Shown: in pieces, positions 7,701 to 14,680 of the stretch
Numbering within the stretch: position 1 is the stretch's first letter
Layout of the letters: the number at the start of each line of letters is the position of its first letter
Origin: an uncultured Sutterella sp.
Lineage (GTDB): Bacteria; Pseudomonadota; Gammaproteobacteria; Burkholderiales; Burkholderiaceae_F
Direction of reading: 5' to 3'
NCBI GenBank assembly: GCA_900552915.1
Contig: USBS01000036.1
Location: 1 to 15,530, forward strand
DNA: 15,530 bases
Position numbers and translations under genes: made by a program
The notes under the pieces: model-generated
Databases searched by the model: none
What the model saw: the letters and a program-made list of their open reading frames with translations, nothing else
Told to the model about the DNA's origin: nothing

Positions 7701-9002
7701 GTGCATGAAGCCGCCCGTGTGACCTTGGTAACGTTCACCAGTCCAGGAATCTGCACTTCCTGAAGTGTTTCCAGAAATCACAATGTCACGGTCTTTAGCT
7801 GCAACGGAAATTTTTGCTCCGTCGTCCAGCACAACTGCACCACCCCAACCCGCGGACTGATTGTCCTTGAAGTCAAAGTCTGTAATGGTGGCTTGTCCGC
7901 CAAAAAGCGCAACCGCCCCGCCGGCGGCAGCTACGTTTTTCTCGAAACTACCGGACGTGAGAGTGATTGATGCTGCAGTGTTCGTTTCAGCCGTCGCAAT
8001 TGCGCCACCGTTGCCGCCATTGGCATTGTTGCCAATGAAAGTGACGTTCTGACCACTCAGCGTGCCCTGACCATCAACGAGTACGGCACCGCCGACATGC
8101 TTATTCTTACGGTCACCCGAAGTATTGGCTTTGTTTTCTTCAAACTTAACGTTTTCGAGTGCAACTGCTGCCTGCTCTTGAATCAGCATTGCGCCACCCA
8201 AAAGTCCAGCCTCATTGCCAACGAAGTTTGTGTTTTTGAACTGGGCATCAGAGGCAAGTTCGCCCCTATTGGTAGCGTCCCCGTTCACACGTACTGCGCC
8301 TGCGTGAGCCGTCGCCTTGTTGTTGACAAACTCAGCGCCATCCACTGCCAGAGTGCTTTGCCACAGATCCACGGCACCCGCAATGGCACCTTCGTTTCCA
8401 CTAAATGTGCTGTTGGTGATTGTGCCGCTGGTGTTATTCAAACGAATAACTCCTCGAGACCCATCCTGTGTCTTAACACCTTCTTCGTTCTTGACCTCGG
8501 GGAATTTATTGTCAGTGAAATTAACGCCTTCAATTGTCAGCGCCTGTCCCTCGGACACAGTGACAATACCGCCGAGATTGCTGTTGCCGGAGGGCATTGC
8601 GGCTGCAAAATTCTCCACAGCACCGTTTTTCAGTTCAAGAGTCGCGCCATCAAAAGAAGCAGTAAGCTTAGCTGAGGCATTCGCTCCGTAGACAGTCTTA
8701 TCACTATCCGCGACAGAAACCTTTGCTTCAGAAATCGTAATGAAAGACCCTGTTACTTCTCCTGCAACGGCATCGCCTTCAGGTGCTGCGCCCTTAAAAT
8801 CAACAGCCGTAACTTCCGGGGCTGTTTCTGTGGAGCCTTCGCCACTATCCTCAGCAGCAACTGCCCCACCAGCCAGAAACGCAACTGCTGCGGCGGCTAT
8901 CACCGTCTTAGCGCCCTTCTTCTGTACGGAGCAAGTTGCCTCATTAGCAACCATCAAAGCTCCGCGGGCCTTGTTGAATACAACTTTAAATGTCCGATTC
9001 AT
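4800..9002 (-). CDS. Autotransporter adhesin with Pmp-like beta-helix passenger (1400 aa)
   Basis: A type V (classical) autotransporter. Residues 1-50 are a bipartite export signal: the extended region MNRTFKVVFNKARGALMV (ESPR), then a basic patch and a hydrophobic stretch cleaved near AVAA. Residues 51-about 1140 are the passenger. From 200 to 390 it carries a row of FxxN motifs (FSGN, FVNN, FVGN, FEEN, FIGN, FEKN, FKDN) alternating with GGA[V/I/M] motifs at 269, 304, 332, 361 and 387, as in chlamydial Pmp proteins and other right-handed beta-helices. A passenger-associated repeat (VKTGAGALVVNSSL..GTLEV) follows near 476-500. Residues 1147-1400 form the beta-barrel, ending SYLF with the terminal Phe needed for Bam-assisted insertion. 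Start ATG 9002 has a perfect AAGGAG. The promoter carries a poly-G tract. The barrel is much more GC-rich than the passenger. Likely surface adhesin; ligand unknown. Confidence 0.95.
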   Translation of the reverse strand: MNRTFKVVFNKARGALMVANEATCSVQKKGAKTVIAAAAVAFLAGGAVAAEDSGEGSTETAPEVTAVDFKGAAPEGDAVAGEVTGSFITISEAKVSVADSDKTVYGANASAKLTASFDGATLELKNGAVENFAAAMPSGNSNLGGIVTVSEGQALTIEGVNFTDNKFPEVKNEEGVKTQDGSRGVIRLNNTSGTITNSTFSGNEGAIAGAVDLWQSTLAVDGAEFVNNKATAHAGAVRVNGDATNRGELASDAQFKNTNFVGNEAGLLGGAMLIQEQAAVALENVKFEENKANTSGDRKNKHVGGAVLVDGQGTLSGQNVTFIGNNANGGNGGAIATAETNTAASITLTSGSFEKNVAAAGGAVALFGGQATITDFDFKDNQSAGWGGAVVLDDGAKISVAAKDRDIVISGNTSGSADSWTGERYQGHTGGFMHLKNSTVQATFDAAEGRTITIGKAGETAANVDSITSEGEQKIVKTGAGALVVNSSLEAFEGTLEVQEGSMTMATGFGSYSIANQAAANKSASLSEVQSALKVGTESTQASVQIQNTWNINSHMTVTVAEGSTLTTGDIILGSSQYSKLPADPVETLAISGDRTIGKLTITDADGDVFIDNLTFTEGSELSNAGKLHIDGTIGVAEGVKSFTASNTGTLYTDLSNVVSYTIDDEGALTVEKTAFGGKLGATGSIVDDSLTETLTLAQYNALVNSDSGFGNLVLLNSAITANSPDEVLKFSDVVGKTSPSTVATETPAEESDEAVLSVTSGTVLANVDTTTAKKVTISTDSGALTLAGNGGVLFGESVETLVISGTNGLKLGYADKVGSGEIKALTTEVQGGSQLEVVAGQFKAQNIALAGNLKVASGAQFLADEISGNGSANVDGLLSANVVGNSTVAKGGVLSLGERKIADQETGDLSTQIAGVVTANAGGVVTTNLAAAATELAGMGEGSGGALFYIDRQVGVAEAGQLNIGSAEKAAAGTVTVQSGSTLVVDLAHFAAGAEEPIIDGKLSLAEGADAYLKNVNALGSYMLANQVTATGVDGLDTDNVFLNAALNTETSSLDVTYNKEATSGQLSSVIEGLYKANDTKNLAVIGAIGSSYVNEEGTGLSATGEQATKEYLATPVTAGTYNMAYDSAELISNALVQRNLQAKGLGVWADVFYGSNETDTLYGNSGYSSDIYGGMIGVDYGFGEGARVGAALSIGSGDGDSEGSVSKYSTDSDFWGLSVYAGKDVGGLIFTADMSYLWLDNDISGSVAGASASESLDSTVFTLGARADWKAYEGDVMQVVPHVGVRWAQIDVDDYRGLSMDKMNVFEMPIGVTVKGNIATASGWTVTPAIDFTAAPQIGDTEVETIVGDVDVIDNVYNASIGVSAGNDAMRFGLSYKYGFGNDGRSNNTFNLKASYLF

Positions 9003-9045
9003 TGAAAACTCCTTGTTTCGTTAGGACTAACTAAAGTTGCAAACG

Positions 9046-9089
9046 AGCTTACCCCCCCCCCGAACATCATTTGTCAAGGCCCGTCAAGG
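9046..9089 (-). promoter_or_regulatory. Candidate phase-variable promoter of the first autotransporter
   Basis: Minus strand: a perfect -35 TTGACA (plus-strand 9072-9077), a 20-base spacer containing ten consecutive G, and a weak -10 TAAGCT (plus-strand 9046-9051), about 45 bases before the start codon. At ten G the spacing is above the 17-base optimum; seven G would give 17. CCTTGAC occurs twice, exactly 10 bases apart (plus-strand GTCAAGG at 9073 and 9083), overlapping the -35. The promoter is inferred from sequence only. Confidence 0.5.
9052..9061. repeat. Homopolymer tract C10/G10
   Basis: Ten consecutive C on the plus strand, between an autotransporter gene and its candidate -35 box. 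Runs of this length slip during replication, and they are typical switches of surface-protein genes in other Gram-negative bacteria. Confidence 0.95.
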
Positions 9090-9228
9090 ATTCGGGGGTG
9101 TTTTGTATCAACTTTGCTACTCGGGTTTTCACGGTCAGGCCATAGGTTCCATTACCCCATAATGCGAAATGAGCCAAGGCCAAAGGCACCATCCACCCTC
9201 TCTAATTGCCTCATACAACATAAATTAA

Positions 9229-9423
9229 AAGGCGCATACGCCTCTGGGTAGCGATCTTGTCTGTCTCGTCAGCGGTTCCAGTGCTGCAAACTTCGTTACC
9301 GAACGCAAGATGACTAGCGTTGCCGCTATGCTCAAAAACGAACAGCAGCCCGTTGAACTCGGATTAAGCGATCCCTTCAAGACTTTTGTGCCACAACTAA
9401 CAGAAAGGCGTCCCATGGCATAG
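9229..9423 (+). pseudogene. Remnant of an unrecognised plus-strand gene
   Basis: A 64-codon open frame that reads like coding sequence but has no proper start: it follows an in-frame stop directly. The only ATG candidates are at 9310 (37 residues) and further in, without a Shine-Dalgarno. It reads GSDLVCLVSGSSAANFVTE, later MLKNEQQPVELGLSDPFK, and ends RRPMA. Its stop codon lies inside the loop of the plus-strand terminator at 9407-9449. I do not recognise the family; it may be the 3' end of a decayed gene left in the gap between the autotransporters. The minus strand of the same stretch is also open (9225-9416) but looks less protein-like. Confidence 0.3.
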
Positions 9424-9449
9424 GAGTACCAAGGAACGCCAGTTTTTTT
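9407..9449 (+). terminator. Rho-independent terminator on the plus strand
   Basis: GGCGT (9407-9411) pairs with ACGCC (9436-9440), with further CC/GG and TGG/CCA pairs inside after single mismatches, followed two bases later by seven T (9443-9449). It points rightwards, against both autotransporters, so it must serve a plus-strand transcript or belong to the gene remnant. On the minus strand the hairpin is followed only by TTTC. Confidence 0.7.
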
Positions 9450-9513
9450 GAAAGCGGCAATCCGCAGCCGCCGGTTGAACTCGACTACTGCGAATCAGCA
9501 ACAAGTACAGCGA

Positions 9514-12500
9514 TTAGAAAGCGTACTTGAAGCCCACCTTGCCGCCGACCGCAGACGAACCGTATTCACCCGCGCCGAGCATGAAGTTAACGTTAAAGAG
9601 CATGTTGTCCTTACCTGCAAGCAGACCGAAGTCGGCTTGCACGGGCGAGGTATCAATCACGTCTTCTGCCGTGTTAAGTACTTCGATTTCCTTATCGCCA
9701 AAAGTCGGCACATAGGCAATCTTGAAGCTCGGAGAGAGCGTCCAGCCGCTTGCGGTCGAATAGTCGGCCGCCGTAATTCGCATCGCAATCGGCAGCTGCA
9801 CAAGCGTCTGGTCCTGATCTTCGATCTTGACCGCACCGACCTTCATTTCATCGGTCGAAAGCTGCGAGACGCGCAGGCCGATGCTCGGAACGAAGCGGAA
9901 GTTGCCCGCCTTCATTTCGTACATCGCACGCACGCCGGCGGAGTACATCTCGGTGTCGACGCTCTGGTTGAGTGCCGCCTGATCGGCCGTGATGTCGTTT
10001 TCGCCCCAAACGTAGGCAAGTTCAGCGCCGAGCTTGAAGTTGTCGGTAACGCTGTAGGTGCCGTACAAGGACACGCCGTAGTTGTCGATGCTGTTCTTGA
10101 TGCCGTTCACAGAGCTGCGCAGCGTACCGGTACCGTACTGCAGAGCACCGCCCACGGTGAGGTTGCCAACGGCAACATCGGCGCCGAACGTGCCGTAGCC
10201 CATATCGGCTTCGAACTCACCGCCCTTGTCGAAGTCGTCAGCCTGATAATTTTCACCGGCCACGTCAACCCAGAGGTTGAGACCCGGCTTCAGCTGCTGA
10301 CCGAAGGAGGTACGATCAGCAATAGTCGCCGCCAGCACAGAGTCGGCACGGCGAGTCATCACCTGCAGACCGAGCGATTCGATTGAAGTCAACCCATTCT
10401 CAGCATCCGTCTTAGCTGTGACAGTACCATCAGTGTTGATCTGGTCAGCCACAATGAATGGGTTGTCGGTAACGACGCTAACTTTGTCGGCAGTTGCAGT
10501 CAAAGTATCGTCGGTCAACTTGAAGGTACCTTCGGTGGCATTGACCAAACCGACGTAACTGCCATCAGCCAAAGTCAGAGTTCCGGAAACAGCCGCTTTT
10601 TCACCCAAAGCTGAAGCATCCACCATCAGCATGCCGTTGGATGCAATCGTGACAGCCGAAGTGTAGTTGCCGTAGTTTTCAGGAGCATTCGTTAAAGCGC
10701 CGTCGACAACAACCTTGCCGTTTGTACCAACCGTCAGAGTCTTATTGACGTACAGAGCTGCAGTCACGCCGTCCTTACCCCAAGCAACACCTTGGGCGGC
10801 AGCAATTCGTTCGAAGGCGGCAACCGCTTCATCTGCGGAAGCTCCAATGGTGATCAGGGAGTTCTGCCCGGCCACAAGATTGCCGTCGAGCTTTTCAACC
10901 GTCGAAATCTCCAGATGCGAAGCATTGGCAATCACGTCAAGAGCCTGATTGCCGGACCAAGCCGGATCCAGGAACACCGTGGAACCCTTGTTGATCGTCA
11001 GCTTGTCAACTGCCAGAGCGCCCCGATTCACGGACGAACCGATCGACACCTGGGCGGTTTCGCCTTCGGTCTCGGTACCCACAGTCAGCTTGTCGACCGT
11101 TGCCTGAATATTGTTGACCTTCAGCGCCGCACCGTCGCTGAGCACAACTTCGCTGAGAGAGCCCTTGGTTTCGGTCGTACTCTCGACATCCGCGCCAAGC
11201 TGCAGCGTCACGCCTTTGCTGACGGTAACGGCAACGTCACCGCCGTCGGCGTTTTCAACAAGCTTGCCGGATTCACCAGCGCCGACCAGTGTGAATGTCG
11301 TATCCCCATCTTTCTTGGAAATCGTCAGAGCAGTCACAGGATCGGCAGATTCATCACTACCGGTGACCTTCAGAGACTGAGCGCCGGAATTGGACACCGT
11401 CAGAGTGCCGTCTGTTGCTTGGGCCGTCGCCTGTTCGGTCGCCTGAACAATGTTGTCGACAAGTTCGGCAGTTTCCCCGGCAGCAAGAGATGCGTTGAGG
11501 AAAATCAGAGAAGTCTGGCTGTTTGCACCCAATGCGCCAGACATCGCAGACAAGGAATCAGTCGTGTACACACCGGAATCGGTAACGGCCAGCGTGCCGC
11601 CGTTTGCCGTAATCGTCAGTCCGGATACGGTCGGTTTTTCACTTTCAGCCGGTACATCGGCCTCGGAGGTATAAATCAGAGTGCCCTCCGTGACAAATAC
11701 CTGGTCAGCCGAAGTCTGCAGCGTGCCTTTATCGGATAGAACAATGTTCGAGGCTTTGTCACCATTGTCAAGCTCATCGACAATCAAGGTGCCGCCGTTG
11801 ATGGCGACGACGCCGTCTTCAACCTGCAGGCTGCCCGCGGTCAAAGTACCGCCCGAGATCGTAACGGAAGCCTTATCACCTTCTGCAGTCGCCTGGGCAC
11901 TATTGGAAAGCACCACACTATCGGCAACAACCGCACCGCCCGTAACCGACAACACGCCATTTTGAACGTAGTTCGTTTTCTCATGCTTGAGCGTATCGAG
12001 TTTGAGTTCTCCGCCTACATTCAAAGTGCCACCGGAAACAGTCGTCGTTGAACGATTGTTCCAATCGCGAGCAATGTTGAACGTGCCTTCCTTGACGTTG
12101 AAATAGCCGAAGTACTTGTCCATCGAGGCATTCATCTGGACCGTACCGCTGCCGACCTTGTCGAGCGTCGAATAGGCGGGATCCAAAGCACTCGTACTGG
12201 GCAATGCGCTGGCAATGGAGTCGAGCTCGGAATTAGCCTCGTAATCTGCACCCGCTTCACCGATCGTCAGCGTCACACCGTCTGCAATATCAAATGCAGC
12301 TTGACTGCTGCGATCCAAAAAGAGGAAACCGCCGCTTGTCGAGGCATACCAACCATATGTATCGACATAGGTGTTTGCGGCACCGATCACGTTGTTGCCG
12401 GAATAGGTCAAGCCGTTCTGCGTGATTTTGAAGGTCACCTTGCCGACCGTATCCTTGCCGTCAACCGTAATGCCCGTAGCCTTGTCCACCAAAATGGCGC

Positions 12501-13191
12501 CGCCCGTTGCATAACCGTTTTCAGCTTGAATGACGTTGTTGTCGAAATCGACGTTTTCAAAAACAACATCACCCGACTTCACGACGACCGCGCCGCCGTA
12601 GTACTGATCAGTCCCCGTCCCTCTAACCGAGTTTCCGGAGATTTCACCGCCCGTCATCGTCATGGCGATGCGGTCATAGATATACATCGCAGAGCCGGCG
12701 ACTTGGTCAGTATTGTTAATCAGTCGAACGTTATCAAGCGTCACCTGCGAGGTGCCAAAGCCACTCGCATCCACTTTGCCCGAAACTCTCTTATATCCGT
12801 TGAAAAACAGGGCGGTTGTTTTGGAGTTGGCAAACGTCGAGTCGGCAATCTCAATGTTCTGGTGTCCGGCAAACCCGAAATAACCCTTCTGGCCATTGGC
12901 GTCAAAAGTGCTGTTGGAGATCACTACGGAAGCAACACCGCTTTCCGTGGGGTTTGTCAACTGACTGTTTTCGCCGGCCAAAACGGTGTATTGCCATTCG
13001 GCGGCAGAGGACGCATTCTCATAGGTGCAGGTGCCGTCCACGCATGCAGCACCGGCCAGCTGAGTAACCATAAGGGCCGCCATAACCACTGCGGCCTTGG
13101 TACCCTTGCGCTGCACAGATGAAGCCGCTTCACTAACAGCAACAGCCCCTCCCCTAGCGCGATTGAACACAACCTTAAAAGTCCGATTCAT
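9514..13191 (-). CDS. Autotransporter adhesin, paralogue of the first (1225 aa)
   Basis: A second classical autotransporter. The start region MNRTFKVVFNRARGGAVAVSE is an ESPR nearly identical to that of its neighbour, followed by a hydrophobic core cleaved near LAGAA (about residue 49). The mature N-terminus has a close cysteine pair, CVDGTC (50, 55). The passenger shows fewer Pmp-type motifs (GGAV 199, FDNN 216, GGAI 230). It then shares with the first protein the block SGGFLFLDRSSQAAFDIADG..LTIGEAG and the following GSGTVQMNAS..GTFNIA repeat, so the two are paralogous in passenger as well as barrel. The barrel covers residues 971-1225, with STASGWTLSP and FGDKEIEV matching the neighbour, and ends KYAF. 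The ATG at 13191 is preceded by AAGGAG and aligns with the neighbour's start; an open frame 28 codons longer is not used. No poly-G tract lies upstream. Presumed surface adhesin; ligand unknown. Confidence 0.95.
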   Translation of the reverse strand: MNRTFKVVFNRARGGAVAVSEAASSVQRKGTKAAVVMAALMVTQLAGAACVDGTCTYENASSAAEWQYTVLAGENSQLTNPTESGVASVVISNSTFDANGQKGYFGFAGHQNIEIADSTFANSKTTALFFNGYKRVSGKVDASGFGTSQVTLDNVRLINNTDQVAGSAMYIYDRIAMTMTGGEISGNSVRGTGTDQYYGGAVVVKSGDVVFENVDFDNNVIQAENGYATGGAILVDKATGITVDGKDTVGKVTFKITQNGLTYSGNNVIGAANTYVDTYGWYASTSGGFLFLDRSSQAAFDIADGVTLTIGEAGADYEANSELDSIASALPSTSALDPAYSTLDKVGSGTVQMNASMDKYFGYFNVKEGTFNIARDWNNRSTTTVSGGTLNVGGELKLDTLKHEKTNYVQNGVLSVTGGAVVADSVVLSNSAQATAEGDKASVTISGGTLTAGSLQVEDGVVAINGGTLIVDELDNGDKASNIVLSDKGTLQTSADQVFVTEGTLIYTSEADVPAESEKPTVSGLTITANGGTLAVTDSGVYTTDSLSAMSGALGANSQTSLIFLNASLAAGETAELVDNIVQATEQATAQATDGTLTVSNSGAQSLKVTGSDESADPVTALTISKKDGDTTFTLVGAGESGKLVENADGGDVAVTVSKGVTLQLGADVESTTETKGSLSEVVLSDGAALKVNNIQATVDKLTVGTETEGETAQVSIGSSVNRGALAVDKLTINKGSTVFLDPAWSGNQALDVIANASHLEISTVEKLDGNLVAGQNSLITIGASADEAVAAFERIAAAQGVAWGKDGVTAALYVNKTLTVGTNGKVVVDGALTNAPENYGNYTSAVTIASNGMLMVDASALGEKAAVSGTLTLADGSYVGLVNATEGTFKLTDDTLTATADKVSVVTDNPFIVADQINTDGTVTAKTDAENGLTSIESLGLQVMTRRADSVLAATIADRTSFGQQLKPGLNLWVDVAGENYQADDFDKGGEFEADMGYGTFGADVAVGNLTVGGALQYGTGTLRSSVNGIKNSIDNYGVSLYGTYSVTDNFKLGAELAYVWGENDITADQAALNQSVDTEMYSAGVRAMYEMKAGNFRFVPSIGLRVSQLSTDEMKVGAVKIEDQDQTLVQLPIAMRITAADYSTASGWTLSPSFKIAYVPTFGDKEIEVLNTAEDVIDTSPVQADFGLLAGKDNMLFNVNFMLGAGEYGSSAVGGKVGFKYAF

Positions 13192-13651
13192 TGGAAACTC
13201 CTTTCTGATATCTAATCGGAAATGCCGCGTGAGTTTAGCACTGATTATGTTTTGCAAAAATGACAAGCCAAACACAAATTAAGGATGATTCCTTTTAACA
13301 ATAGAATCAGTCGCTTACACCATAGATCAGGCAAAGATCAGCGACACTGCGTCGGTATTCCGTCGTGTTCGATATACACCCCCTTCATCCCAACCAAAGA
13401 ACGCTGCATTCTCGGCTGAAAAGTCAACGGACGAAAAAAGCACTCCGAATCGGGAGTTCCTGCGAAATTCTTTTTAGATCAAACATGTACGCCACGGCGT
13501 GTGCCGCTGCGGCCAACGGCGTCAATTCGGGAGTGGAAACGAGAAGCGTCAGCCCTCAGTCGATAGCACAGGAACAATCCCGCACAACTGTTTGTACAGA
13601 CAATTCCGCAGCACCGAATTCTCGATGCCGTCATCGCCCTCGGCTGTCGCC
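13192..13651 (-). promoter_or_regulatory. Gap with the presumed promoter of the second autotransporter
   Basis: 460 bases without a convincing gene. The half nearest the autotransporter is AT-rich and holds a possible minus-strand promoter: -10 CATAAT (plus-strand 13244-13249) and a weak -35 TTTGGC (13267-13272) at 17 bases. Upstream is an AAGGA/TCCTT inverted repeat (13281-13294), which could be an operator. The half nearest marR would be its 3' untranslated region and contains the hairpin listed at 13434-13457. Short open frames here look random. Confidence 0.35.
13434..13457 (-). terminator. Possible terminator of marR
   Basis: Minus strand: ACTCC/GGAGT stem (plus-strand 13453-13457 with 13442-13446), loop of six, then GC and a run of six T. 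The stem is short, and it lies about 195 bases after the marR stop, so it is only a fair candidate. Confidence 0.45.
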
Positions 13652-14113
13652 TCAGATCTTGCTTTCGTGCCTGAGCTGCGCTGCCTTGTTGCGGAGCTGC
13701 TCGATGAGTTCCCAGAACTTTTCCCGATCCTCCGGAGCCACGTCTTCAAAAACACGCTCCATAACCTTGCTCATGCGCTCTTCTGCAAGAATGCATCCCT
13801 TAACGGTCTTCACTGTCGGCAGGATTCGAATGCTGCGCCTGTCATTAGCCGGATGCTCTCGCACAAGCAGACCTTGAGACACGAGCGACTCCACAGCCAC
13901 TGAAACGGTGCCAGGCGACAGTTCAAGCTTTTCGGCCAAGTCCTTGAGTCGGATTCCGCCCTTATCCTTTGCCTCAATGACGATATCAAGGAGTCGCGCC
14001 TTGGCAATCGGAATCGCTCCCGATCTCGAGTCTTGCCTCAAACGCTCGTCGGTACAGAGCAACCAGAGCCGATTGCCCAGATCCAAAACATTCTTCCAAT
14101 TCTCCTGCGCCAT
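13652..14113 (-). CDS. MarR-family transcriptional regulator
   Basis: A 153-residue cytoplasmic DNA-binding protein of typical MarR length. Residues 53-82 (IRLKDLAEKLELSPGTVSVAVESLVSQGLL) form the recognition helix-turn-helix. VREHPANDRRSIRILPT (84-100) is the winged hairpin with the family DRR[S] motif. Flanking helices (1-48 and 105-150) form the dimer interface. Such proteins bind palindromic operators as dimers and usually release DNA on binding aromatic or anionic ligands. The start ATG 14113 is preceded by GAGGA. An inverted repeat just upstream (14133-14145) could be its autoregulatory operator. Its nearest upstream neighbour on the strand is the AssT sulfotransferase gene, which ends in a terminator, so it has its own promoter. 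Target genes unknown. Confidence 0.9.
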   Translation of the reverse strand: MAQENWKNVLDLGNRLWLLCTDERLRQDSRSGAIPIAKARLLDIVIEAKDKGGIRLKDLAEKLELSPGTVSVAVESLVSQGLLVREHPANDRRSIRILPTVKTVKGCILAEERMSKVMERVFEDVAPEDREKFWELIEQLRNKAAQLRHESKI

Positions 14114-14132
14114 GCTTTCATCCTCTCGACAC

Positions 14133-14145
14133 TTCGGAATCCGAA
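14133..14145. promoter_or_regulatory. Inverted repeat, possible MarR operator
   Basis: TTCGG and CCGAA separated by 3 bases lie 20 bases upstream of the marR start codon, next to an AT-rich stretch that would suit a promoter. Position and symmetry fit an autorepression site; this is inference. Confidence 0.4.
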
Positions 14146-14213
14146 CTATTTTGCAAATAAATTTTACTGCGTTCTCGATCGTCGCCTGCTTCGTTTATTC
14201 GGCCTCAAGATGC

Positions 14214-14251
14214 AAAACGCCCGCATTTGAGATCAACTCCCAAACGCGGGC
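14214..14251 (-). terminator. Terminator of the assT gene
   Basis: Minus strand: GCCCGC (plus-strand 14246-14251) pairs with GCGGGC (14219-14224), with TTG/CAA inside, followed by G and four T (A at 14214-14217). It lies 36 bases after the AssT stop codon. Confidence 0.75.
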
Positions 14252-14286
14252 CAACGCATGAAACTCAAAGTTTCACGAAAGCCGAA

Positions 14287-14680
14287 TTACTTCTTCGGAT
14301 TAAAGGCCATGTTGAGGTCAACCGGCATAGCCTGATAGCCCGAAGTGTTGTGCAGCTGAATTTCAACGGCCGGATCCTTTTCACCCCACTTGAATTCGTT
14401 GATGAACGGATTCGGAGCGGATTCGAACGCACCGGTCTTGAAGTTGAACGACGCACCGGCCGTAGCGGAGTACACGAACACGGAGTTCTTGTCCGGGTAG
14501 TACTCGGTAAGCGACGTCACCGGGCTGTACCATTCGTGGCCGCGGTCCTTACCGTATTCCCAAACCTGCTCGACCGTCATCTTCTTCTGGTCGATCTTAT
14601 AGACCACAGCGCGGCTGTACTTCATTTCGGGCATCGGGGGCTGTTCCATGCCGCGAGCGTCGCCGTTGTCAAAGACGGAC
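14287..14680 (-). pseudogene. assT: C-terminal fragment of arylsulfate sulfotransferase AssT
   Basis: About 130 residues from SVFDNGDARGMEQPPMPEMK through KYSRAVVYKIDQKKMTVEQVWEYGKDRGHEWYSPVTS to the end NMAFNPKK, matching the last part of PAPS-independent AssT. These enzymes fold as a periplasmic six-bladed propeller and move sulfate between phenolic compounds through a histidine intermediate; from memory of the E. coli enzyme (about 600 residues) the catalytic His lies before the FDNGD motif and so is not in the window. The rest of the gene would lie to the right but is replaced by tatC sequence. It keeps its natural stop and terminator, suggesting an intact gene in the source genome cut by the join. 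A MarR-type regulator follows; AssT partners dsbL/dsbI are not seen. Confidence 0.85.

Noticed and set aside
9130..9228. Possible RNA gene or promoter in the gap between the autotransporters
   Set aside because: No tRNA-like cloverleaf, no paired -35/-10 at normal spacing; only AT-rich sequence is seen.
9448..10386. Long plus-strand open frame (312 codons) opposite the second autotransporter, and similar ones at 10792-11739 and 12301-13122
   Set aside because: All are antisense to a well-supported gene, have no recognisable motif and no translation signals.
13042..13053. Lipoprotein-type Cys at the signal cleavage site of the second autotransporter (AGAAC)
   Set aside because: The residue three before the Cys is Gly rather than Leu/Val/Ile, and a second Cys follows four residues later, better explained as a disulfide loop at the mature N-terminus.
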